DNA of 64,000 nt from assembly GCA_009760855.2 (NCBI GenBank), contig WPIO01000023.1, positions 1,967,001 to 2,031,000 on the forward strand. Direction: 5' to 3'. The notes beneath the pieces were generated by a model. That model had not been told where the DNA came from, made no database searches, and was given only the letters and a program-made list of their open reading frames with translations. This DNA is from Cristatella mucedo (lineage: Eukaryota; Bryozoa; Phylactolaemata; Cristatellidae). The translations under genes and the position numbers were made by a program. Positions 47,901-53,271 of this stretch are shown here, piece by piece. The stretch's first letter is position 1. The number at the start of each line of letters is the position of its first letter.

Positions 47901-49510
47901 CTGATGGATGCACCGATGGCAAGCAGCCGAGTTTGCCGTCGTCGATCGATGGCGACTTGCGCCTGAGGACGTTGCCGGAGGACGGGGGGCAGCCAGGCGC
48001 TGCCGCTCCAGCCTCTGCCGCTCCAGCCTCTGCCGCTCCAGCCTCTGCCGCTCCAGCCTCTGCCGCTCCAGCCTCTGCCTCAAAGCCGCGCGCCCGTGCT
48101 ACCGGGCGGCCCATGAAGAAGGTCGGCCTGTTAAGCGACAAGCTTCGCGCCGTGAAGGCCAAGTGGGCCTTGCAAATGAGGTCCTGGGATCTGTCAAAAG
48201 GGCGCGTGCGTGTGGCCACACCTCATAGCTACTCTTCGAGTGCACAAGTGAGTCCCCCCCATCGACACCGAAGCTAGCCTCGGCCACTTGTTTTGTCGAA
48301 GCTGGCCACTGCTACGTGTTGCAACCCTCAGCCGCTTCTCGGGTGGTCGAGCAAGCGCCTGTGGTCTCGCAAGCGCCTGTTGCCACCAATCGCCCTCACC
48401 GATGCCCACTGCTGCTGTAGCTGCTACTGCAGGACGCCCGCTGCTTCAAGTGCGAGGGCTGCAAACAAAGGAACTGCGGCAAATGTCTGCGCTGCCGCGA
48501 CATGCGGCAGTTTGGCGGCCCGGGCCGTCTAAAGAAGGCCTGCTTGAATCGCCAGTGCACCGGGGTGAGACTCGGCAGCTGTCTGATGAGCGCGCGGCAG
48601 CTGCACGGTGTCGTGTGTCCCTCTGCTGCCGCACGTGATGGAAGCGCACAGTGGCGTAGAGGGGGCTGGCTGAGGTGACGGTTTCGGCTGAAGTGGGGCC
48701 GTCGTGAGACTGTGAGAAGGAGCAGAGCTCGGGTCAGCTCTGCTGCACGTGGCACTCTGCAGCAGCAGCAGCATCATCAGTCGCTGCTGCTGAGTGCTTC
48801 CGAGGCAGCTCTCCGAGCATCTTGTCGGCTCTGTGCCGTTCTACACTGCCGAGAGGCTGTCATCGCCTTGGCCGATCCCCATCGACCGATCGGCCGTCGT
48901 GCCCTCAACGCTCGCTTGACGGCTGGACGCACTAGCGCTTGCTCGCTATGCGCTGCCGACGATCGCAGCGCCCTCTGCAGCTCGCCTCTCTTTCTCCGCC
49001 GGGCAGATGGGCAGCATGCACGGGTCATCAGTAGCAGCCGCTGCAGCCTCGCTGGGGTCGTCGAAAGATGGCGACGATGTAGCCGCTGTCGATGCGGCCA
49101 GGCGCCAGGCGGCGGTGGCTTTGCAGCGGCCGGAGCAGCGGCAGCCCGTGGCTCGTCTGCGAAAGAGAGCCGCTGCCGTGCGGGGAAGTGGCAGGAAAGC
49201 ATCGACTCAGCCTCGGCACCCCCACCAAAGTGGGCAGCTGCCAGCGGCTGACCGGTCGGTCAAGGCCGCCGGTCAGACCACTACATCGGCTGGTCTGGTT
49301 GGCCGGCAGGTGAGTGGCCGCTGTTGGCAAGTGGGGCGAGTGAATGAAGCTTCCCCTCGATATGATGGTGCATCGAAAGCCGCTCAGGCTTCGAGCTTAC
49401 TATTGAAATATTTCTGGAGTAACCCCCCCCCCCCACTTGGCTTAGCCTTTGTGAAAAGTTGCTGATGGAGCTGTGGTGTGATGGGCTGTCCAGCCAGCAC
49501 CTCCCTCCTT

Positions 49511-49578
<68 letters not shown>

Positions 49579-49617
49579 GTCTCTCTCTCTCTCTCTCTGT
49601 GTGTCTCTCTCTCTGTC

Positions 49618-49663
<46 letters not shown>

Positions 49664-49668
49664 CATAC

Positions 49669-49716
<48 letters not shown>

Positions 49717-52700
49717 GCCGGTACGCCTTTTATGCAAAAGGAGAAACTACTTTGGAGTCGCCTATTCACTGCCTGCAGGAAGCTGGCACCTTGAACTGGC
49801 TTGTCATTGCTGCCGATTTGCACCGTGTGTTCATCTACTTTTTTTGCAGCAGCACCCACCCTTTTCCAGCAAGGCAGGTTCCTTCCCCTCGGTTGTTGCT
49901 TCGTCGGTCCGTGGAGTTGCCACTACTGCAGCTGCCGTTTCGAGCAGCGACCGGCGCAAGAGGCACCGGAGCGAGCTGCCAGCCAGCGTCAACCAGAGCC
50001 GAGCGGCAGCGCTGCTGCTGGCCACCACGACTGCTGCTACAGCAAGAGCAGCCTCCAAGCAGCAGCAGAAGCAGTTGCGCAAGAAATCCGTCGCCGCTGT
50101 CGCCGATGTAGCACCCCAGCAGAGGACACGGCGAGGCGCTGTGGAGGCAGCCACGGTCGAGGGGATTGCTGTTGCCGGTCTTCTCGACCTGGCCATCGAC
50201 GCTGCCGGTCGTGGCCAGCCGACCCAGAAGGTAGCCAGCTGTACTTGCCGAGCGAGAAGCAAACCGCTGAGGCAGACCGGCGCTGTACTGCCGTGCTGGC
50301 AGGCGCAGGGGATTGTTGGGGCCGCCGTACCGAAGGAAGAGGCCGGCAGACCGAGCAGTCTGAGGCCGTTTTTCGTGGGGGGGGACGTTTGCCGCCGCGA
50401 TTCTCGAGCCCTGGCGCGTGACGCTCGAGTCGCTGCTGGTTTCCCATTGTATTGCAGCCGATCTACTGGTGCCGCTTACGAGCGAGTCGTGTAGGCGATG
50501 CTAGCTTGTGGCAAGAGCCAGCAAGTCGCGTAAAGAGCCTGCTTGTGCAGGTGCGGGCTTGTAGTGCACAAATTGTGCAAAAATAGAAATGCTCGTGCAC
50601 CTACGGGTGGGATTTTTTTGCAGAAAGCTGTTTGAGCCGTGCTGCCGTACTTCGACCAAGTTGTCGTCAGACCGGCGTTTTGCTCTGAGCGCACCGCATG
50701 CAAAGTGCGCGCCAGTTTTGTCCCCTCAGCTCTCCAACCCCGTCTTCAGCTTTAGGGCGCGCCACTGCGTGCACCTTCCTTCTTGCTCAGTGCGGCCTCA
50801 TTTGAGAATCGGTCCGGTGTCTTGTAGCAGGCCCGCATCGCGGCGACATCCGGCGCGGCCAACGCCACCTTCGTCGGCACCTCGGCGACTCGGATCGTGG
50901 GCCGATTCACTGCCGGTCCGAAGGCCAACAAGGACACGGGCATCTTTATTCCGAGCTGCGAGGAGGCACTGTACCGCTTGGAGATGGAGAATAAGCTGAA
51001 GCAGGCGGCCGCCGCTGCATCCACCGGCGGCCAGGACGACAGCTGCCAGGCGGCTGCCAGCCTGCCGGCATCGGCAGCTGAGCTGCAGCAGCAGACGAGG
51101 GGCGACGACGTCGCCTCCTTTGCCACCTCGGCGGGCGGCTGCGCGGTGCAACAGCCTGCAGCAGCATTGGCCGTGCGATCGTCACCACCGCCAGCTGCCA
51201 CTCCACGCAAGTCGCCTCATCGGCCTGACGGCGGTGCGCTGCCCCCGCCGCCAAAGCGAGAGGAGCCTACGTTGCCGGGAGGTTTGGCGACCTGCGACGC
51301 GCCGTCAGCAAAGCGTCAGCGGCTGGAGCGAGCCGGCAAAGGTGTGCCGTGCCGCCGCGGGTGCTGCACTGACGTGCCGCCGCGCAGCTCGGCGGCAGCA
51401 GACGCCTGCAGGATGGCGGGGGTGAGTCGGCGCTCGGGTAGCGTTGCGGGTAGGACTAGCGGCGGAGCGTTGGATGAGCTAGCGTGGCTTATTGGCGGGG
51501 GAGTTGTGGTGGTGATGGTGGCCCCCGAGCTCCTCTTCCGAGCAGCAGCGGCGGCCTAGCGTTAGAGCTTCCGGCTCGGAGATGGTTTTTGCACCCGTGC
51601 ACCACGCAGAACGCCGGTGCGTTCAAGTTAGAGCTCTGAAGTCTGACGGAGGTCAGAGCAGCAGCCTCTTCTTGCCTGATGCTGAGGCCAGTGCCACATC
51701 TCATTTCGGTTCCCCTCGGTGGTATATTTATGGATTCGACTTCTGAAGCATGCTTTAGTGTTCTGTATTTGTACATTCGACCTTTACTCACGACTTGCAT
51801 GTGCTGTCACACGAGCCATTGCCACGTAAAAAAAATTGTATCCAGGGCAGTCAAACCCCGTAGCACACACTCTACAAGTTGAGCCCACTTCGATTTGAAA
51901 CTTCAGCTCATGCCCGTGTAGCATCCTTGTAAAAGAGTGATTCGTGTCATGTAAGACTGTCGTCGGAGGCTTCCTCAACTTCCATGCTTTATGAGCTACC
52001 ATTAAGCCTGAACAATGGTGCGTGCTCAGTGCCTGCACCACAGTGCAGGCCGCTAGTTTGCTCACTCCCTTTTTCTTGTCTCAATTTGAGCAGTGTTACT
52101 GCATTCACCCGTTCTCCACAGGGGGAATTCAGCTAGTGGCCGACATCTAGGCGAACTACTCGTCACGTGTTTCAAATCGGGGAAGCAGCTGCCGCTTTTC
52201 TCTTTCCAATGGCGATACTTTGGTTTCTTCTTTCCCAGGGAAGCTGTGCCGAGGTTAAAATAAAAATGCCTCTCTTACCAAATGATTACCAGCCGCAGCA
52301 GCCAGGCGACTGTGTTCAGCAATGTACCCAGACCGATATATAGTCAGTAGCTAGCACAGCAGCTCAGTGTGTAGCCTCTTCACGAAGTCTGCTGTGCGTT
52401 TTGTTCTAATGTGAGGGTCCCTTTTCTAGATGACCGCGTCGGCTCCTTTAGTCGGGTTGGCCTACGTTTAGCTTCGATGATGCAAACATTTTGCTAAATT
52501 TTTACTAGACGCCTTGTGTATCATCGTTACTCCATGCATTCATGCATTAGTGACATTGCATCTAGACTTACCGTATGACTCTCAGCCTGCAGATCGTCCC
52601 ACCTGTGCAATATTTGCTTACAGGTGGTGCAAAACTCGGCATCTGCACGTAGCAGCGGCTCGGGTGGCAAGACTGCAGCCACCGCTGCCGAGCCGAAGAC

Positions 52701-53271
52701 GAGCAGAGCGGACCGCACCGCTGCAGCAGTGCGGGCAGCCACTGCCGGTGCCAAGCGGAAGGTAATGAGCCAGCGCCGGAAGCCAACCGAGTGCGCGAAG
52801 CCTCGTCCACTCGGCTCGCATGGCGGACAGCAACTCGTTGCTGCGAATTCCTCCTCGCTACCGTTTCTTTTTTTACCGAGTCTATCGAGTGAGAAGGGCA
52901 TGTCATCGATGCGAAATGCACGGTGCCGCGATTGCGATTGGACTCGACTGGGCCAGTAGCTTCTCGAGCGAGTGCTTGCTCGGTGGCTCAGATCTAACGT
53001 GTGTCTGCGGTCAATCGCATCATCAGTGAGGTGTCACATGCTTAACTCATGCTCCCTTGTGTTGCTGCTGCCACTGCTGCTGTGTGGCTTGATGGTGGTT
53101 GTGGTTGTGGCAACGATGCGGCGACCGAGCTTGCGCGCTTGTCGCATCGCTGCCTGTGCTGGCATTGCGCTAGTGCGATGGGGTTTCTGCTCGTGTACCG
53201 TGATACTTACTATGCCTGAGTGCACAGATTTATGGCCATGTGTGCAGGCATCCAGTGAGCAGTGGTATTGA
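27989..53271 (+). CDS. KDM2: KDM2-like JmjC pseudo-demethylase with tandem CXXC zinc fingers (gene-level, spliced)
   Basis: Coding exons, by eye: 27948(ATG 27989)-28091, 29703-29781, 30231-30459, 30560-30657, 31476-31569, 33738-33891, 35341-35456, 35707-35835, 36947-36977, 37718-37857, 38009-38125, 41863-42099, 42203-42382, 43208-43303, 43927-44229, 44443-44550, 45211-45504, 45848-45988, 47021-47323, 47481-47618, 47876-48247, 48433-48564, 49007-49309, 49850-50230, 50831-51421, 52624-52761, 53248-53271. Joined length is 5,031 nt, in frame throughout. Residues 1-334 follow the KDM2A/B N-terminus and JmjC domain in order. Residues 335-430 match the KDM2 helical linker. Residues 510-1198 carry five CXXC modules, one of them degenerate. 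Family members are nuclear H3K36 demethylases recruited to CpG islands through one CXXC finger. Here all catalytic residues are replaced, so a demethylase role is unlikely and CpG reading or scaffolding is inferred. PHD, F-box and LRR modules are missing. Family identity is near certain; the 3' structure is tentative. Confidence 0.9.
28927..28983. repeat. (GT)n microsatellite in intron 2
   Basis: Uninterrupted GT repeat followed by GC-rich sequence. A perfect 20-bp direct duplication (CATATATGGTGACCATCAC core) lies just upstream at 28,728-28,767. Confidence 0.95.
29105..29272 (-). mobile_element. SINE-B in intron 2
   Basis: GATTTAACAGCCTCTTTTGTATAGCGACAGAAGAGTCTTCAAGGCAATCACC and CAATAAAGAATTGCTCACC, tRNA-like head toward 29,270. 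Confidence 0.85.
29703..29781 (+). CDS. KDM2: Exon 3: JmjC N-terminal region
   Basis: TTTTTTAG precedes the exon and GTATGC follows it. It encodes residues 35-60. The motif [12 protein letters not shown] matches the KDM2A/B motif EYIQRGGLRDPL. Phases agree on both sides (1 in, 2 out). Confidence 0.85.
29836..29926 (+). mobile_element. LINE 3' tail in intron 3
   Basis: GTGTAAAGTGCCTAGAAGGAGATTGAGTTCTCTGATGAGGCGCTATTACAAATG plus (ATT)n. Confidence 0.85.
30231..30459 (+). CDS. KDM2: Exon 4: JmjC N-terminal region
   Basis: The exon runs from a CGGCAG acceptor to a GTAGGT donor and encodes residues 61-137. It aligns in order with the KDM2 segment covering the FTVNDVKMCVG-like motif, the motif around TMAQW (here TTIGDW), and the LYNVISLEFSHT-like stretch (here [12 protein letters not shown]). 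Similarity is lower than in later JmjC exons, but order and phase are correct. Confidence 0.8.
30560..30657 (+). CDS. KDM2: Exon 5: Jmj[13 protein letters not shown] segment
   Basis: The exon runs from a GCATTGCAG acceptor to a GTAAGA donor. Residues 138-170 contain [13 protein letters not shown] and YPKVQK, diagnostic of KDM2 and the related KDM7/PHF8 enzymes (IDWVDNMWPRHLK; YPKVQKY). It ends in phase 2, and the split lysine codon is completed by exon 6. Confidence 0.95.
31476..31569 (+). CDS. KDM2: Exon 6: JmjC Fe(II)/2-oxoglutarate segment, catalytic residues lost
   Basis: The exon runs from a CTCCACAG acceptor to a GTGAGT donor and encodes residues 170-201. It aligns without gaps to the KDM2 segment YCLMSVKGCFTDFHID...WYHVFRGGK. 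The conserved scaffold (YCL, CF, W.HV.RG) is kept. The 2OG-contacting Thr is Val181, the HxD iron motif is Ala184-Thr-Gly186, and the 2OG-contacting Lys is Ile201. The frame is open and the splice phases fit, so this is not simple pseudogene decay. Confidence 0.95.
31606..31685. repeat. Perfect 40-bp direct duplication in intron 6
   Basis: The 40-bp unit ATTAGTTTAGTG...CGTATCTC is repeated twice without a mismatch, starting 37 bp after the exon 6 donor. The perfect identity implies a recent duplication. Confidence 0.95.
32040..32525 (+). mobile_element. CR1/L2-like LINE 3' end in intron 6
   Basis: It reads [16 protein letters not shown], then a [12 protein letters not shown] block and F.ETPFV. 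It matches the HWL..RI.FK and LLPHQAKHRTT region of the better LINE copy at 58,584. It ends with the shared tail GCCCAGAAGGGGATTCAGTTCTCTTAGGGCGCTGTAC. Confidence 0.75.
32745..33345. repeat. Inverted poly-C/poly-G flanked segment
   Basis: GAGGTAGGACATTCCCCCCCC and a second AGGGCATTTCC at 32,760-32,800 are inverted relative to GGGGGGAAATGTCCTAGAGGT and GGGGGGAATTGTCCTAC at 33,285-33,340. They flank about 450 bp of unique sequence. This could be a terminal-inverted-repeat element or a G-quadruplex-prone inverted duplication. Confidence 0.6.
33738..33891 (+). CDS. KDM2: Exon 7: JmjC central segment
   Basis: The exon runs from an ATTGTAG acceptor to a GTAGGT donor and encodes residues 202-253. 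[25 protein letters not shown] and TLFLPSG match KDM2A/B IFWLIPP, LYEEWVLSGKQSDIFLGD and TFFIPSG. It ends in phase 1, and exon 8 completes the glycine codon. Confidence 0.95.
33982..34038. ncRNA. Intronic hairpin of about 57 nt (possible structured or small RNA)
   Basis: AGCTGACATGTCAGCGCTGCTGC on the left pairs with GCAGCAGCGCGGACATGTTAGCT on the right, with few mismatches and a CAGC-rich loop. It lies in intron 7 of the KDM2-like gene. The stem is shorter than most animal pre-miRNAs; an RNA product is only a possibility. Confidence 0.3.
34455..34690. mobile_element. LINE internal fragment (-) followed by SINE-A (+)
   Basis: 34,460-34,550 (GATGCAATGTGGCAGTTGTGAC...GACAGACAAGCCTAGCTGC) matches the LINE at 58,775-58,825 on the minus strand. 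34,551-34,690 is SINE-A: GGTGCTCGCCCCGACCAAGG, GTCGTGGGCTCGAGCCCCGTGG, tail AAGTTCTCTTAGGACACTATGCAAATTAAT. Confidence 0.8.
34722..35050 (+). repeat. Dispersed repeat, copy 2 (inverse of 2,150-2,497)
   Basis: Blocks CGTCTAGCCGTCGACGG, CCATTGCTGGAGATAAACA, TATCACAGCTCTTAA and CTTCTCAGCCA..TTCTTCGTTA match the reverse complement of copy 1. Confidence 0.7.
35341..35456 (+). CDS. KDM2: Exon 8: JmjC third iron-ligand segment, His replaced by Tyr
   Basis: The exon runs from a CTCTCTTAG acceptor to a GTAAGC donor and encodes residues 253-291. It matches KDM2 [23 protein letters not shown]. The third Fe(II) ligand of the family, His in GWIHA, is Tyr256 (GWIYA). [17 protein letters not shown] keeps the fold-forming LHSFNVPMQLRIYEIE pattern. 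Confidence 0.95.
35522..35641. repeat. (CCTCCCTCCCC)n polypyrimidine minisatellite in intron 8
   Basis: About 120 bp of C/T-only repeats just upstream of the exon 9 acceptor. It may act as an extended polypyrimidine tract. ORFs in it are artefacts. Confidence 0.95.
35707..35835 (+). CDS. KDM2: Exon 9: end of the JmjC region
   Basis: The exon runs from a CCTGCAG acceptor to a GTACGG donor and encodes residues 292-334. [22 protein letters not shown] matches the KDM2A/B motif [21 protein letters not shown], a strongly KDM2-specific signature. An acidic tail follows. In and out phases are both 0. Confidence 0.95.
35953..36104 (+). mobile_element. SINE-A, well preserved, in intron 9
   Basis: GCTGGTTTGGTCCAGCGGTTAAGGTGCTCGCC, GGTCGTGGGCTCGAGCCCCGAGG and a tail ending TCTTAGGGCACTATACAAATGAATTATA. 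Confidence 0.88.
36411..36493 (+). mobile_element. LINE 3' tail, intact reference copy, in intron 9
   Basis: TTTGCAGCAAATGTAAAGCGCCTAGAAAGAGATTGAGTTCTCTGAGGGCGCTTTATCAAGTGTATTATC. Confidence 0.88.
36947..36977 (+). CDS. KDM2: Exon 10: 31-nt microexon in the linker
   Basis: It lies between TTTGCAG and GTAAGA and encodes about ten residues ([10 protein letters not shown]) in phase 0-1. This is exactly the phase needed to join exons 9 and 11. It is supported only by splice sites and phase; it could be skipped or differ. Confidence 0.5.
37718..37857 (+). CDS. KDM2: Exon 11: KDM2 helical linker
   Basis: It lies between a CTGCTAG acceptor and a GTGAGA donor and encodes residues 345-391. [20 protein letters not shown] and the following [13 protein letters not shown] resemble the KDM2A stretch HLTEFELKGLKALVEKLES...LLEGVKNVL between JmjC and CXXC. 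Phase is 1 in, 0 out. Confidence 0.8.
38009..38125 (+). CDS. KDM2: Exon 12: end of KDM2 helical linker
   Basis: It lies between a CCATACAG acceptor and a GTACTA donor and encodes residues 392-430. It ends [10 protein letters not shown], parallel to the KDM2A motif PVVTWPKK before the CXXC finger. Phase is 0 on both sides. Reading through into the intron gives a stop at once, and an AATAAA lies at 38,424. Confidence 0.75.
38424..38429 (+). terminator. Intronic AATAAA after the JmjC-encoding exons
   Basis: AATAAA lies 300 bp after exon 12. If used, it would give a JmjC-only transcript ending a few codons into the intron. Another AATAAA-containing run lies at about 38,197. Use is speculative. 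Confidence 0.2.
38893..39080 (+). mobile_element. SINE-A in intron 12
   Basis: GGCCCAGTTGGTCTGGTCCTGCGGTTCAGGTGCTCGCC, a diverged B box and the tail AAGTGCCTGAACGGAGAATAAGTTCTCCAAGGGCGCTTCATGCAAATG. A poly-C run interrupts it. Confidence 0.8.
41461..41518. repeat. (AC)n microsatellite in intron 12
   Basis: Uninterrupted AC repeat with a GC-containing start. Confidence 0.95.
41863..42099 (+). CDS. KDM2: Exon 13: low-complexity linker before CXXC 1
   Basis: The exon runs from a TTTTGGCAG acceptor to a GTAAGC donor, with 79 codons in phase 0-0 (residues 431-509). It is Ser/Gly/Ala-rich with no recognised fold. A shorter version ending at the GTAAGG after 42,014 is possible. Confidence 0.6.
42203..42382 (+). 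CDS. KDM2: Exon 14: CXXC zinc finger 1 (intact, keeps KFGG)
   Basis: The exon runs from a CCGTGCAG acceptor to a GTAAGC donor, with 60 codons in phase 0-0. [18 protein letters not shown] supplies the two cysteine triads, followed by KFGG, QAC and RRC. All eight zinc ligands and the KFGG motif used for CpG binding in DNMT1, CFP1 and KDM2 are present. It is the only finger in the array that keeps the KFGG lysine. Confidence 0.97.
42665..42735 (+). mobile_element. LINE 3' tail in intron 14
   Basis: GAGTGCCTAGAAAGATATTTTGTTCTCTTAGGGCACC followed by an ATT-like end. Confidence 0.7.
43208..43303 (+). CDS. KDM2: Exon 15: short charged linker
   Basis: It is 32 codons in phase 0-0 between TTGTATAG and GTGAGC. 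It is charged ([10 protein letters not shown]..., LLEEENAVK) with no recognised domain. Support comes from splice sites, open frame and phase only. Confidence 0.55.
43927..44229 (+). CDS. KDM2: Exon 16: 303-nt linker
   Basis: It is 101 codons in phase 0-0, from a GTCCTAG acceptor to a GTATAT donor. Ser/Gly-rich, it includes a Cys/His cluster (HHLHCQCC) of unknown meaning. It is the first of three linker exons of exactly 303 nt. Confidence 0.6.
44443..44550 (+). CDS. KDM2: Exon 17: degenerate CXXC module
   Basis: It is 36 codons in phase 0-0, from a CCTGCAG acceptor to a GTATGT donor. [16 protein letters not shown]...[10 protein letters not shown] aligns ungapped with the second half of its sister fingers ([16 protein letters not shown]...[10 protein letters not shown]). 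The first cysteine triad is absent. One cysteine of the second triad is Gly, Phe of FGG is Cys, and the last two zinc cysteines are Trp and Asp. Zinc binding by the CXXC fold is therefore not expected. The frame remains open. Confidence 0.75.
44658..44726. repeat. Perfect 18-bp inverted repeat in intron 17
   Basis: TGCCGGTGAGCACCAGAA at 44,658-44,675 and its exact reverse complement at 44,709-44,726 enclose a 33-nt spacer. Further CACCGGCACCA copies upstream make a larger palindromic cluster. Confidence 0.85.
44829..44905. repeat. (GA)n microsatellite in intron 17
   Basis: About 75 bp of nearly pure GA. Confidence 0.97.
45211..45504 (+). CDS. KDM2: Exon 18: Ser/Thr/Ala-rich linker
   Basis: It is 98 codons in phase 0-0, from a CATTTCAG acceptor to a GTATGC donor. 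It is probably disordered and ends in a basic ERLKNQRM segment just before a CXXC exon. A different frame of the same stretch shows Cys-rich residues but would need other splice sites. Confidence 0.65.
45848..45988 (+). CDS. KDM2: Exon 19: CXXC zinc finger 2 (eight cysteines, KFGG altered)
   Basis: It is 47 codons in phase 0-0, from a TTGGCAG acceptor to a GTAAGC donor. [19 protein letters not shown], then [11 protein letters not shown] and LRC give all eight zinc ligands. The usual CGxC is CRIC, the first spacer is one residue longer, and KFGG is CFGG, adding a ninth cysteine. Affinity or specificity for CpG may differ. Confidence 0.93.
47021..47323 (+). CDS. KDM2: Exon 20: 303-nt linker with basic motifs
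   Basis: It is 101 codons in phase 0-0, from a TTTATTTAG acceptor to a GTAAGC donor. It opens with a Ser/Asp run, carries an NLS-like APKKRKL, then the Cys-rich [11 protein letters not shown], and ends SVSKRK. The KKRK cluster fits nuclear import. Confidence 0.75.
47481..47618 (+). CDS. KDM2: Exon 21: CXXC zinc finger 3 (KDM2 type, QFGG)
   Basis: It is 46 codons in phase 0-0, from a CGTTGCAG acceptor to a GTACGG donor. [18 protein letters not shown], then [13 protein letters not shown] and RRC. All eight cysteines are present. It closely resembles the human KDM2A finger (FGGPGRMKQSC), with Gln in place of the KFGG lysine. Confidence 0.97.
47655..47790. repeat. (CTGT/CCGT)n tetranucleotide microsatellite in intron 21
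   Basis: Degenerate CTGTCTGTCCGTCCAT-type repeats. Confidence 0.9.
47876..48247 (+). CDS. KDM2: Exon 22: linker with Ala-Pro-Ala-Ser minisatellite
   Basis: It is 124 codons in phase 0-0, from a CTTGCAG acceptor to a GTGAGT donor. A perfect 15-bp unit is repeated five times at 48,001-48,075, encoding repeated Ala-Ala-Pro-Ala-Ser. A basic stretch follows ([13 protein letters not shown]) reminiscent of the GRPKGK-type basic segment before the CXXC of KDM2A. Confidence 0.75.
48001..48075 (+). repeat. Coding minisatellite, five perfect 15-bp units in exon 22
   Basis: TGCCGCTCCAGCCTC is repeated five times without mismatch. The unit is a multiple of three, so copy-number change keeps the frame. 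Confidence 0.97.
48433..48564 (+). CDS. KDM2: Exon 23: CXXC zinc finger 4 (KDM2 type, QFGG)
   Basis: It is 44 codons in phase 0-0, from a CTACTGCAG acceptor to a GTGAGA donor. [18 protein letters not shown], then [13 protein letters not shown] and RQC. All eight zinc ligands are present. NRQC recalls the MRQC ending of human KDM2A, making this and finger 3 the closest to the ancestral KDM2 finger. Confidence 0.97.
49007..49309 (+). CDS. KDM2: Exon 24: 303-nt linker (tentative)
   Basis: It is 101 codons in phase 0-0, from a CGGGCAG acceptor to a GTGAGT donor. It is Ala/Gln/Arg/Ser-rich with no recognised domain. Its length equals that of exons 16 and 20. No CXXC exon follows before exon 25. 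Confidence 0.55.
49517..49716. repeat. (CT)n then (AT)n microsatellite in intron 24
   Basis: CT/CTGT repeats at 49,517-49,648 pass directly into AT/ATAC repeats at 49,648-49,716. Confidence 0.97.
49850..50230 (+). CDS. KDM2: Exon 25: Ala/Ser/Gln-rich linker (tentative)
   Basis: It is 127 codons in phase 0-0, from a strong TTTTTTTGCAG acceptor to a GTAGCC donor. It is low complexity with basic patches (DRRKRHR). The reading frame was chosen by phase continuity. Confidence 0.5.
50831..51421 (+). CDS. KDM2: Exon 26: long linker with conserved-looking N-terminal segment (tentative)
   Basis: It is 197 codons in phase 0-0, from a TTGTAGCAG acceptor to a GTGAGT donor. Its first 60 residues ([32 protein letters not shown]) look structured, with a short predicted helix, but match no family I know. 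It ends with [12 protein letters not shown] followed by VPCRRGCC, echoing KKRKL and [11 protein letters not shown] of exon 20. Confidence 0.55.
52624..52761 (+). CDS. KDM2: Exon 27: basic linker ending in KRK (tentative)
   Basis: It is 46 codons in phase 0-0, from a TTACAG acceptor to a GTAATG donor. It is Ala/Ser/Thr-rich and ends AGAKRK at the donor, as exon 20 ends SVSKRK before a CXXC exon. If the donor is not used, the frame stays open to 52,959. Confidence 0.5.
53248..53271 (+). CDS. KDM2: Exon 28: possible terminal coding exon with stop
   Basis: After a GTGTGCAG acceptor, phase 0 gives ASSEQWY and then TGA at 53,269. It is chosen only because acceptor and phase fit and a poly(A) signal follows 1.2 kb later. 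The true C-terminus could be elsewhere. Confidence 0.3.
   Translation, partial: ASSEQWY

Noticed and set aside
47199-48083. 294-codon minus-strand ORF overlapping exons 20-22
   Set aside because: It is antisense to homology-supported CXXC exons and its Arg/Gln repeats mirror the minisatellite and microsatellite.
49478-50494. 338-codon ORF taken as a single gene
   Set aside because: Its first part is CT/AT microsatellite. Only 49,850-50,230 is retained as a candidate exon because of splice sites and phase.
52905-52959. [10 protein letters not shown] in the readthrough of exon 27 as a further CXXC finger
   Set aside because: Only two cysteines of the first triad are present, with no following CGxC or FGG.
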